From contig JAKFWA010000024.1 of NCBI GenBank assembly GCA_021732995.1, forward strand, positions 121,728 through 185,727: DNA of 64,000 nucleotides, given 5' to 3'. This DNA comes from Planctomycetaceae bacterium. Its GTDB lineage: Bacteria > Planctomycetota > Planctomycetia > Planctomycetales > Planctomycetaceae. Positions 26,184 through 33,921 of this stretch are shown here, one piece after another (positions within the stretch are counted from its first letter, which is position 1; each line of letters starts with the position of its first letter). The translations under genes were made by a program, and so were the position numbers. The notes under the pieces are model-generated. The model had not been told where the DNA came from, did not search any database, and saw only the letters and a program-made list of their open reading frames with translations.

Positions 26184-27275
26184 ATGACGCCTCAGAACAA
26201 GAAGACTCCAAAGGGGGACGAGAAGAGTGAAGATGCAACGATGAAGCTGCAAGCGGAGTTCCAGCGGTTTATTCGTCGCTGGCGTGACGTATACCCCAAG
26301 ATTTCGATTGACCCAGCGAACGGTGACCCTGAGTTCATCAACCTCGTCACGAAGACGAGTTCAGAAATCAACTTTGACACCCCTGGGTTGTTCTATCCCA
26401 TAGAGCGGAGATTCTATCGGGCGGTGCGACGAGATGGACTCATTGAAGCTTATAGAGCCCACTTGGCTGCACTGAAATCTCTGCCCAGGGAAGGAGACGA
26501 ATACCACCGAGTCGATGGTATTGGGATACTTTTAGGCTACGGAGCACGATTACTGGAACGAATTCCCGAGACTGATCGTCGTCGCTTAATGCCATACAAC
26601 GACGTACACGTCTTGCTAGAGGGGCATGAAATCAAAGTCACCTTCTCATCAATGTTGTCCCATAGGGCAGCTGGAGGGAGAGTGTTCTATGGTCGCAGAA
26701 AGCCCACGATTGAGTTTAACGGTGAAACGAAAATCGTTGCTTTTTCTCGACATGCGATTGAACGAATCTGCGAGCGACTCAACCCACGCTACACCAATTA
26801 CGGCCCCGCCGGAGATATCCACGCTTTCTTCAGCACGTGTATCTATTTTGAGCCTATTAGACTTCGAGACGGCCAGCCGGCCTTTGTCTTATACGACATG
26901 TGCGGCAACAAACCATATGTGCAATATCGCACCTATATTAAGGGTGTATTCGGAGAGGAAAATCTCGATCCATCCAAAGGCAGTCCGTATTACAAAGTTG
27001 GATACTGCCCCGTCGTCTTTGTAGACGGATATGCTAAGGCCACGACATTTCTATACCCAGGATACACATCTACGCCCGAGTACGGGCTGATTCTAAGTTC
27101 GAAACTATCTCGAAGTGATAGAGATAATCTCATCGACAGAGCAACGTCGCAAGACGGCGAAGAAGTGGTTTTGAAGGACAACCCGACCACCATTAAATGG
27201 TTCCACGAGAACGGCATTCCCCAGGTTGTTCAGATGAAACAGACCGTCTTTGTTGATCGAAAGCAGGTTCATTAG
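26184..27275 (+). CDS. Hypothetical protein (363 aa)
   Basis: Not recognised. Starts MTPQNKKTPKGDEKSEDATM, a charged N-terminus, then a helical region (FQRFIRRWRDVYPKISIDP) and a better-ordered core with IEFNGETKIVAFSRHAIERICERLNPRY. The segment HAIERICERL recalls small toxin-like or nuclease folds, but I cannot assign it. The end is Lys-rich. GGTGGA precedes the ATG. It stands between a DNA glycosylase and a GIY-YIG nuclease on the same strand, with gaps of about 110 and 140 bp, so a joint function is possible. Confidence 0.6.
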   Translation: MTPQNKKTPKGDEKSEDATMKLQAEFQRFIRRWRDVYPKISIDPANGDPEFINLVTKTSSEINFDTPGLFYPIERRFYRAVRRDGLIEAYRAHLAALKSLPREGDEYHRVDGIGILLGYGARLLERIPETDRRRLMPYNDVHVLLEGHEIKVTFSSMLSHRAAGGRVFYGRRKPTIEFNGETKIVAFSRHAIERICERLNPRYTNYGPAGDIHAFFSTCIYFEPIRLRDGQPAFVLYDMCGNKPYVQYRTYIKGVFGEENLDPSKGSPYYKVGYCPVVFVDGYAKATTFLYPGYTSTPEYGLILSSKLSRSDRDNLIDRATSQDGEEVVLKDNPTTIKWFHENGIPQVVQMKQTVFVDRKQVH

Positions 27276-27415
27276 CCAAATGGGCGAGTTCTCTGAGTTG
27301 GAAGAGCTAGTGGCCTCCAATCGACGACGACTTGATGCATGCTTGTCAAGGTACTAACGTCCTACTCTTACTAGACCGCCATCAGCGAACGAGTGTCGAT
27401 TCCCAAGGGCCCTTG

Positions 27416-28297
27416 ATGTCTGAGTCCGAACTTCGACCATTTTCCATTCGGATCTTCGTGCCCAACGGAGATCCTGACGGCCTCCGTCTGGTCGAGCGGT
27501 CGAATTGGACGGGCATCGGAGTCGTCTTCAACCGCACCAACTACAAGCAGGTCGTCAGTCGGGCCGAGTTCAATCGCACTGGCGTCTATGTCCTGGTAGG
27601 TCGTTCTGAAGACAGTGCGTTGCCGATGATCTACGTCGGCGAAGGTGATCCGGTTCGTGATCGGCTCAATTCCCATTACGGCAAGAAGGACTTCTGGGAT
27701 TGGGCAGTCTTCTTTGTCACGAAGGACAACAGTCTTAACAAGGCCCACGTTCAACGCATGGAGTGGCGTCTGATTGAATTGGCCAAAGCTGCCAAGCAGT
27801 GCAAGCTCGACAACGCCAACTCGCCTGCTCCGCCCACCCTCTCTGAGGCTGACTCTGCTGACGTGGACAGCTTCGTGTTGGATATGCTCAGCATTTTTCC
27901 TTTGCTCGGCCTAGGTGTCTTCGAGATGGCACAGGCCCAGTCCAAGCAGCAGCAAGAACTGCTGTATTTGGAAGCAAAGGGAGTGAAGGCGACTGGCTTT
28001 GAGGATGCAAAAGGCTTCGTGGTCCAGGAAGGGTCAGAGCTTGTGAAAGTCGAAGTCCCGACGATCCACCAATACATGTCCACTCTGCGAAAAGACTTAC
28101 TTGAAGCGGAGGTGATTGTGGAGAGCGGCGACCGCTATCGGTTCAGCCAGGATCAGGTATTCGGCTCTCCTTCAACTGCTGCGGGCGTGATTCTTGGTCG
28201 AACTGCAAACGGTCGTATTGAATGGAAAACCAAGGATGGCAAGACATTGAAGGACGTGCAGAGCATGGCCGCAGGCGAAAGAAACGAGGTAGCATGA
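27416..28297 (+). CDS. GIY-YIG nuclease with DUF4357-like C-terminus
   Basis: 293 residues. Residues 50-115 have the GIY-YIG layout: TGVYVLVGRSEDSALPMIYVGEGDPVRDRLNSH, then FFVTKDNSLNKAHVQRMEWRL with Asn and Glu. The C-terminal third (GVILGRTANGRIEWKTKDGKTLKD) is typical of DUF4357. Proteins of this architecture are found in defence and mobile regions. ATG 27,416 is preferred because upstream in-frame sequence is not protein-like. It is 75 bp before the SIR2 gene. Confidence 0.8.
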   Translation: MSESELRPFSIRIFVPNGDPDGLRLVERSNWTGIGVVFNRTNYKQVVSRAEFNRTGVYVLVGRSEDSALPMIYVGEGDPVRDRLNSHYGKKDFWDWAVFFVTKDNSLNKAHVQRMEWRLIELAKAAKQCKLDNANSPAPPTLSEADSADVDSFVLDMLSIFPLLGLGVFEMAQAQSKQQQELLYLEAKGVKATGFEDAKGFVVQEGSELVKVEVPTIHQYMSTLRKDLLEAEVIVESGDRYRFSQDQVFGSPSTAAGVILGRTANGRIEWKTKDGKTLKDVQSMAAGERNEVA

Positions 28298-28372
28298 CGA
28301 CGAAGTTTCTTCACAGTACCAGGTTAATCGCCAAGGCCGATTGCATTAGCTAGATGCTTGGAACGCAACACT

Positions 28373-29419
28373 ATGGACTTGGCTGTTCTAAAGAAGCGGG
28401 TGCAATCCCATTTGACTGATGGTCTGGTGACAATTGTTGGCTCCGGCCTCTCCGTAGCGGAGGGCATACCTGGGATGGGCAAACTCGCCACCCATTTGAT
28501 TGCCTCAGTAACACCCCGAGTGACCGTCTCGTCCCGAGCTACTTGGGACAAGATTGTGGATGGTTTGAATGCAGGAGTTGATCTGGAAAGCATACTCCTA
28601 GCTCACCCGCCTGACAGCAGTCTCGAAAGCATGATTGTGGCGGAAACGACGACACTCCTTGGCTCAGCAGAGGCGGTCGTGTTTGAACGGGTCTTTTCTG
28701 GTTCGCTCTCACTTCGTTTCTCAAAGCTTCTTCCACATTTGCTGAAATCATCTTCCGGAATACCCGTAATTACCACGAACTATGACCGACTCCTTGAACT
28801 TGCGGCTGAGTTCTGTGGGCTTGGTGTAGACACGCTCTTCATCGGCCACCGTGCCGGGAAACTAGATGTCGCCAAAAGTCGTTTCAACCATTGCAGAGGG
28901 TTTGTTGAACGCAAGGTTGATGGTCGGCGAAGGCCAACCCTGGATTTTGCTCCTCACGTTCGAGTTTTGAAGCCACATGGGAGTTTTGACTGGTATCAAG
29001 GCCCGCACGGTCCTATTGCGTGTGCATTTTCAATCAATCATCCAAGAATGATTATCACTCCCGGCTTGAACAAGTATCGAGGCGGCTACGATCCACCCTT
29101 CGATACGCACCGAGAAGCCGCAAATCGTGAGATTGATCGGGCGAGCAGATACCTCATCATCGGATATGGATTCAATGATGAGCACCTCCAAACGCATCTT
29201 GAACCTCGCCTCGTCGAAGGCAAGCCTGCAATTCTCATCACCCATTCTCTTTCGCCGAAGGCAATTGCCCTGGTGAAGAAGTCTCCGGGGCTGCTCGCCA
29301 TTTCAAGCACGCCGGGAGCAGTAGGCACGATAGTCACAACATTTTCCGATGAGTCCACATTTCCCGGCATTGAGCTATGGGACGTTGGATCTCTTGTAGA
29401 CGAGGCACTTACACCATGA
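28373..29419 (+). CDS. SIR2-family NADase (Nezha SIR2 component)
   Basis: 348 residues with the SIR2 core: VTIVGSGLSVAEGIPG (NAD loop), VITTNYDRLLE, LKPHGSFDW (catalytic His region) and RYLIIGYGFNDEH. The GYG-DE motif is typical of defence SIR2 proteins. Its TGA overlaps the ATG of the HerA gene (ATGA), so they are translationally coupled. SIR2-HerA (Nezha) is a known antiphage system in which the complex depletes NAD or acts as a nuclease after infection. TTG 28,358 is an alternative start. Confidence 0.85.
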   Translation: MDLAVLKKRVQSHLTDGLVTIVGSGLSVAEGIPGMGKLATHLIASVTPRVTVSSRATWDKIVDGLNAGVDLESILLAHPPDSSLESMIVAETTTLLGSAEAVVFERVFSGSLSLRFSKLLPHLLKSSSGIPVITTNYDRLLELAAEFCGLGVDTLFIGHRAGKLDVAKSRFNHCRGFVERKVDGRRRPTLDFAPHVRVLKPHGSFDWYQGPHGPIACAFSINHPRMIITPGLNKYRGGYDPPFDTHREAANREIDRASRYLIIGYGFNDEHLQTHLEPRLVEGKPAILITHSLSPKAIALVKKSPGLLAISSTPGAVGTIVTTFSDESTFPGIELWDVGSLVDEALTP

Positions 29420-31188
29420 GTCAACAAGCACTGCGATTCTCTGAAGCCGAAAAAATTGGGCGTGTCTCCGCCGTAGATACAAGTCGTATTCTGATCGATG
29501 TGGAGGACCACCATCAAATTACACGAGTCGGCATTGGTAACCTTATTGCGGTTCGAGGAGCTACGGAGAGCGAATTCCTGATCGGGATCACAGAGCGATT
29601 GACGAGAACCCTTCGTGACGAATTCTTGCCCGAAAGTTCAGACGCTGACTCTGCTGGAGAGTTTGGTCCACGCCCAGAAGATATTTTGCGAGTAGTGCTG
29701 GTCGGATCCTATCGCACCGTGGAAGGAAATGAGGCAAATCGGTTCAAGCGTGGAGCAGATACTTTTCCACAAATTGATCGTGAGTGCTACCTCATTGACG
29801 GCGGTAATCTCCAGCGATTCATGGGGCTTCTGGCCGCTGACGTGGATGAGAGCGAGCGGCTTCGGCTTGGTCACTTTGTGATTGATCCAAACGCAGTTGC
29901 CATTGCGAACGGCGACAAATTCTTTCAACGACATGCATCGATTCTAGGAAGCACGGGGTCCGGAAAGAGTTGGACGGTCGCTCTTATTATGGAGCGAGCC
30001 AGTCAATTAAACTATCCAAATCTGATTCTTCTCGACATGCACGGGGAGTACGGTCCCCTCGCAGAGGGCGATACTTCAACGGGCAGTAAGGGGTTTGCTC
30101 AACAATATCGCATCGCCGGACCAGGAGATCTGGACAAGCCTGGTGACGACGTGATTTTCTTGCCGTACTGGCTTCTTAACAGGGATGAGATGCTTTCGAT
30201 GATTCTTGATCGAAGCGATCAGAATGCTCCTAATCAAGCCTCTCGTTTCACGACCCACATACGCACTCTTAAGCAGAAGACGCTCGACCGAGAGAACAAG
30301 CCTGATGTGAAAAGAACATTCACTGTTGATTCGCCGATACCATATGACATCGGCGAGCTTGTTAGATTGATTGACATTGATGACAACGAGATGGTTGACG
30401 GTGCAAGAGTTGGTGAGAAGAAGAAGGGAGACTGGAATAGTAAACTCACACGGTTCCTGAGTCGCCTAAGAGCAAAGATTGACGACAGGCGTTACGGTTT
30501 TCTTTTTCAGCCGCCGAACTCATCGCAGCAGTACGACTGGCTGGCTCAGCAGATAATCCCTCTTTTGTGTTCCAATGCATCGTGCCCAGGAATCAAGATT
30601 ATTGATTTCTCAGAAGTCCCGCCCGACGTACTGCCAGTCGTGGCAGGGACATTCGCCCGTCTCCTATATGACGTTCAATTCTGGATGAGAGCCGAGAAAC
30701 GAACTCCGTTCTGCCTTGTCTGCGACGAAGCACATCTTTATCTGCCTGTAAAAGAGGATGCGGACGCAATAGAGAAACAATCACTGGCTACATTTGAGCG
30801 AATTGCAAAAGAAGGAAGGAAATACGGTGTTTCGTTGCTTGTGGTGAGTCAGCGGCCAGCAGATGTAAGCCGAACAATTCTGAGTCAATGCAATAATTTT
30901 CTCGTACTCCGACTCACCAACGATTCTGACCAATCTGTGGTTAGAAAGATGATGCCGGATTCAATGGCGGGGCTGACGGAGATGCTTCCGCTACTAGATA
31001 CTGGTGAAGCACTGTTGCTGGGGGATGCAGTATTGCTGCCGACGAGAATTCGGCTCGACAAGCCATCAATACACCCGAGGAGTGGTACACGAGATTTCTG
31101 GAGAGAGTGGGGTAGCCGAGAGCCCGATGCCGAGTTCGTCAAAGAGGCGGTCGAGACTCTCCGTAGGCAAACTAGACCTGAAGCATAG
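29416..31188 (+). CDS. HerA-like ATPase (Nezha HerA component)
   Basis: 590 residues. An N-terminal beta-barrel (HAS) domain is followed by the FtsK/HerA motor: Walker A GSTGSGKS (178-185), an LDMHGEYG segment, Walker B CLVCDEAHLY (about 437) and QRPADVSRTILSQCNNFLVL, typical of HerA. It forms a hexameric DNA translocase in homologues. It overlaps the SIR2 gene by four bases and is followed by a large hairpin. Confidence 0.9.
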   Translation: MSQQALRFSEAEKIGRVSAVDTSRILIDVEDHHQITRVGIGNLIAVRGATESEFLIGITERLTRTLRDEFLPESSDADSAGEFGPRPEDILRVVLVGSYRTVEGNEANRFKRGADTFPQIDRECYLIDGGNLQRFMGLLAADVDESERLRLGHFVIDPNAVAIANGDKFFQRHASILGSTGSGKSWTVALIMERASQLNYPNLILLDMHGEYGPLAEGDTSTGSKGFAQQYRIAGPGDLDKPGDDVIFLPYWLLNRDEMLSMILDRSDQNAPNQASRFTTHIRTLKQKTLDRENKPDVKRTFTVDSPIPYDIGELVRLIDIDDNEMVDGARVGEKKKGDWNSKLTRFLSRLRAKIDDRRYGFLFQPPNSSQQYDWLAQQIIPLLCSNASCPGIKIIDFSEVPPDVLPVVAGTFARLLYDVQFWMRAEKRTPFCLVCDEAHLYLPVKEDADAIEKQSLATFERIAKEGRKYGVSLLVVSQRPADVSRTILSQCNNFLVLRLTNDSDQSVVRKMMPDSMAGLTEMLPLLDTGEALLLGDAVLLPTRIRLDKPSIHPRSGTRDFWREWGSREPDAEFVKEAVETLRRQTRPEA

Positions 31189-31228
31189 CTCGGTCGAGGC
31201 GTAGCTGCCTAGACAACCATCGGCACGG

Positions 31229-31284
31229 TGCATGTAGCAATGCTGCAAAAGGAAGGTCGTTGCTTTTGCAGCAGATGCATGCAC
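31229..31284. terminator. Two-step cruciform / bidirectional terminator
   Basis: An 11-bp perfect stem TGCTGCAAAAG / CTTTTGCAGCA (31,241-31,251 and 31,263-31,273) is extended by GTGCATG / CATGCAC outside it. It sits between the convergent herA-type gene and the HTH gene. There is no long T-run. Confidence 0.5.
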
Positions 31285-31314
31285 ACCATTTGCCGGGATC
31301 TCTACCCGCAGTTG

Positions 31315-31331
31315 ATTACAATTTTTGTAAT
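31315..31331. repeat. 17-bp palindrome family, perfect copy
   Basis: ATTACAATTTTTGTAAT has perfect 7-bp arms. It overlaps the last codons and stop of the HTH gene that ends at 31,316. Confidence 0.5.
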
Positions 31332-32080
31332 CCCGGTCCTACCTCCCAGCTTTGCGAAGACTGAGTCCCTGTTCGTTCCATGACCATCTGGCGAAAGTGG
31401 TTGGTTAACCTGCCTATAGCCTCTGGTGGAAGTGGCCTGTCGAGGTATTGCCAGCCGTGCATCGTCGCAATATCGACCTCAGCGATCCGCCTCAACTCGC
31501 CGTTCGTAATTGGGCCCAAACGGCTCCGCTCAATGCCGTGTTCACTCAACAGCACAGAGAAGGGACTGATTCGCTCGTCACTCTGAACCTCTTGCGGCTT
31601 GCGGTTGGAAACACGCTGACGAACCTTGGGTGAGCGTGATGGCGGCAGGGCCAACGTCTTTTTGGTGGCACCTCGCTGCTTCTGTCCCTTAGAGGGTCGA
31701 GTATTGGGGCGAGGCGATGTTGATGCTGCTGACTTCATTAGCACTTGCTCAAAAGCTTCCCTTCCCGTTGTTGATGGTGGCTCTGCGGATTCCGTTTCCC
31801 GAACCCATTTTTGAATAGTCTCGACGCTGTAACGGACGGACCTGCCGATACGCAAACAGGGTAGCTGTCCGGTGCGGGTGAGTTGAAAGAGATGGCGTTC
31901 TGATATCGAAAGCCGTTTTGCTGCTTCTCGTGACGTGAGAAGGAATCTGCAATCAGTAAGCGTTGCGTGCGGCTTTTGGTGACGAATTGAAGCCTTCAAC
32001 TCATTCACGAGGTCGGCAGCAGCGTCATGCAAGAGGTTCTTGAGAAAGCTTCTTACTGTGGATTCCAGCTCGTTCGTCAT
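31316..32080 (-). CDS. HTH (excisionase/HTH_17-like) DNA-binding protein
   Basis: 254 residues. Residues 44-95 form an excisionase-type winged helix: RFLLTSREAAKRLSISERHLFQLTRTGQLPCLRIGRSVRYSVETIQKWV. A basic, Ser/Pro-rich linker leads to a C-terminal region (FSVLLSEHGIERSRLGPITNGELRRIAEVD) of unknown fold. It is much longer than a simple Xis, so it may also be a regulator. Palindromes of the 17-bp family lie about 66 bp upstream of its start and at its stop. Confidence 0.75.
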   Translation of the reverse strand: MTNELESTVRSFLKNLLHDAAADLVNELKASIRHQKPHATLTDCRFLLTSREAAKRLSISERHLFQLTRTGQLPCLRIGRSVRYSVETIQKWVRETESAEPPSTTGREAFEQVLMKSAASTSPRPNTRPSKGQKQRGATKKTLALPPSRSPKVRQRVSNRKPQEVQSDERISPFSVLLSEHGIERSRLGPITNGELRRIAEVDIATMHGWQYLDRPLPPEAIGRLTNHFRQMVMERTGTQSSQSWEVGPGLQKL

Positions 32081-32145
32081 GTTACGGGCTCTCTTAGGGC
32101 TTTCCGGCTACCTCACCGCCCGAACGAACTGAAGGCGATGGCGGT

Positions 32146-32162
32146 ATTACAAAATTTGCATT
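32146..32162 (-). repeat. 17-bp palindrome family, copy upstream of HTH gene
   Basis: ATTACAAAATTTGCATT, 66 bp before the start at 32,080. Confidence 0.5.
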
Positions 32163-32177
32163 CCCCAACGGCCACCT

Positions 32178-32522
32178 TCAAAACCCTTCCCGCACCCAAT
32201 CCACGACTACATCACCCACTGACGCAGCTCCTCGCATCTTACGAACCACGCCGACGAGACCACGTAACTCGATCTCGTCGGATTCAGACCAATCTCGAAG
32301 CCATCCCACCAGAGCGGATTTGATCGCTTCAGAGTGGTCGGGATCTGATTCACCGTCGATCCACCTGGCTTCGGTGAGTCGGCGGCAAAGGCTGGTGCGA
32401 TCGTCTTCGTCCAGGCAGTTGAGAGAGTTGCTGGGCAGGCCAAAGGAATGCAGTAGGGATTCGACAATCCCCCACCAGTGCGGGACTTCAACCGTTGCGT
32501 GAGATATTGTTGCTTCAGACAA
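32178..32522 (-). CDS. Small acidic hypothetical protein (114 aa)
   Basis: Starts MSEATISHATVEVPHWWGIV and is rich in Asp, Glu and Trp, with RLTEARWIDGESDPDHSEAI and a C-terminal VVRKMRGAASVGDVVVDWV. A second overlapping frame at 32,207-32,563 has poorer composition and is rejected. No family is recognised. It precedes the HTH gene on the same strand, with about 100 bp between, and has its own upstream palindrome, so the two may be similarly regulated. Confidence 0.55.
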   Translation of the reverse strand: MSEATISHATVEVPHWWGIVESLLHSFGLPSNSLNCLDEDDRTSLCRRLTEARWIDGESDPDHSEAIKSALVGWLRDWSESDEIELRGLVGVVRKMRGAASVGDVVVDWVREGF

Positions 32523-32574
32523 TAGAGAGCCCTGTTAGAGCGTGCGTTCTGTGGCGTCGTCAACGCTACGGGCT

Positions 32575-32591
32575 GTTACAAAACTTGAATG
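32575..32591 (-). repeat. 17-bp palindrome family, copy upstream of 32178-32522
   Basis: GTTACAAAACTTGAATG, about 53 bp before the start at 32,522. The left arm matches the family and the right arm is degenerate. Confidence 0.4.
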
Positions 32592-32630
32592 CTGCCCAGC
32601 TCAGCTTCCACTAGCCTAGCAGAACCCTCA

Positions 32631-32679
32631 AAGCGACTTGCGTTGCCCGATTTTAAGTCAGGTCGAACGCAAGTCGCTT
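32631..32679 (-). terminator. Hairpin after the 32703-33458 gene
   Basis: A perfect 14-bp inverted repeat (AAGCGACTTGCGTT / AACGCAAGTCGCTT) with a 21-base loop lies just beyond the end of the upstream minus-strand gene. It is a likely terminator or transcript-end stabiliser. Confidence 0.55.
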
Positions 32680-32702
32680 CAGCAGACTGAGGGCGGCCTT
32701 AA

Positions 32703-33458
32703 CTAATGGGTTCCTTTCTGTCGTGAGCTATACGAGTTGGGACTATCAAGCTCTCTTCGACGTTTGGCAGCTGCTACATACTTGGAATCAATTGTAAATT
32801 TACGAACGTAGGTGCATGGCCAATTGAGGCCATCGTCGAGACCCATTACGACTTGAATGCCTCGTGGGTCATCGTCTGGTTCGATAATGCTGGTGCAAAC
32901 TTTGTAAGTCACCCCCTTGTCGTTCGTTTCTACAAGCATGTTCTTACTGCCAACGAGTGGCATCTCGTCACCGAGAGCTTGGAGTTCATATTCTCCAAGA
33001 TTAAGCTCCAGAGCGTGCAGAGCATCCGCCTGAGTGAGATAGCGACGAAGCTTGCCTGTCTTCTGGCCATTGATTTTTTCGTCGGACCACAACCCCTCTT
33101 CCTTTGGCAGTGCGTGAAACTCCTGGCCCTCCACTTCACGCCATCGGCTATCAAACATCGGATCTGATTCGCCGCAAAGCTCTCTGGCTCGTCGCTTTGT
33201 TCGAGCTACGGCAACCAACTTCATGGCGTCATAACTTCCGTCCCAAGCCTTAAAGGGGGACAAGTTCTCGGATACTAAAGCCGAACTGTCTGAAATACTG
33301 GCGATTGCCTCCAGGCAGTCCTCGACTAAGTCAGAGAGTTGCTTCACTGCGGAACTCTTCGCTTCCGTGTAAGCCGAAACTTCGTCGGGAGCGTCACAAA
33401 GACCACTTCCCTGCAACGCTTGCAGCCTTGAATCGGCTGACTCTACTCCATTCATCAT
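32703..33458 (-). CDS. Hypothetical protein (251 aa)
   Basis: A soluble, charged protein beginning MMNGVESADSRLQALQGSGL, with a helical first half (AVKQLSDLVEDCLEAIASI) and a C-terminal half containing KVCTSIIEPDDDPRGIQVVMGLDDG, ending in a basic segment. No family is recognised. AGAAGGA precedes the ATG pair. A 20-base hairpin lies 22 bp upstream in the leader (33,481-33,500). It follows the primase-helicase gene on the same strand with a 440-bp gap that holds inverted-repeat module B. Confidence 0.6.
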   Translation of the reverse strand: MMNGVESADSRLQALQGSGLCDAPDEVSAYTEAKSSAVKQLSDLVEDCLEAIASISDSSALVSENLSPFKAWDGSYDAMKLVAVARTKRRARELCGESDPMFDSRWREVEGQEFHALPKEEGLWSDEKINGQKTGKLRRYLTQADALHALELNLGEYELQALGDEMPLVGSKNMLVETNDKGVTYKVCTSIIEPDDDPRGIQVVMGLDDGLNWPCTYVRKFTIDSKYVAAAKRRRELDSPNSYSSRQKGTH

Positions 33459-33480
33459 TGCTCAATCCTTCTGCTAATTT

Positions 33481-33500
33481 GTCTGCCTGAGCAGGCAGAC
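33481..33500 (-). promoter_or_regulatory. Leader hairpin
   Basis: Arms GTCTGCC / GGCAGAC around TGAGCA form a short stable hairpin 22 bp upstream of the 251-residue gene. It could be a regulatory leader stem or a terminator of upstream transcription. Confidence 0.35.
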
Positions 33501-33789
33501 TGGGCACTTCATGTGCAAATTCACCAGCCCTAAAGGGTCACACCCCTAAGAGGCCCATTCGTAATTTGCAGGCATAAGTATAATTCATAAGTAGTAAATT
33601 GTCAATATTATTCAGCCAACACAAATATAGTGGCGGAGTTGGCATTTGAGATTTGTGTTCTAAAGTCAAAAGCCGCTCGGGCGGCAGCAACTTTGCAACG
33701 CAAAGGCTGTCCATGCACAGACATCACTGAGACAGACCATATCGTGCATTGCGTCGTGGCTCCGATGAATTGAAAGACACGGTCAGTCG

Positions 33790-33921
33790 TCCGCTCCTTG
33801 AGTGGAGGCCAATGTCGTGTTGTCACTAGGGGAGATAGTGCGGAAAAGTCTATATAACACTATAGAAGTTCTCACACTATCTCCGGCCTAGGACAGACAA
33901 CTCAAGGAGCGAGTGGAGCGG
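33790..33921 (-). repeat. Nested inverted-repeat module, copy B
   Basis: The inner arms GAGATAGTG (33,832-33,840) and CACTATCTC (33,875-33,883) are separated by 34 bases, the same spacing as copy A. On the minus strand the spacer has CTATAG and TATAGACTTTTCC. Outer arms CGCTCCTTGAGT (33,792-33,803) and ACTCAAGGAGCG (33,900-33,911) are a perfect 12-bp inverted repeat, one of which overlaps the end of the primase-helicase gene. A GTG at 33,826 on the minus strand opens a frame reading HWPPLKERT, like the HWTPLKERT of copy A. Confidence 0.65.

Noticed and set aside
32207..32563. 118-codon alternative frame over the 114-residue gene
   Set aside because: The amino-acid composition is less protein-like than the acidic frame at 32,178-32,522.
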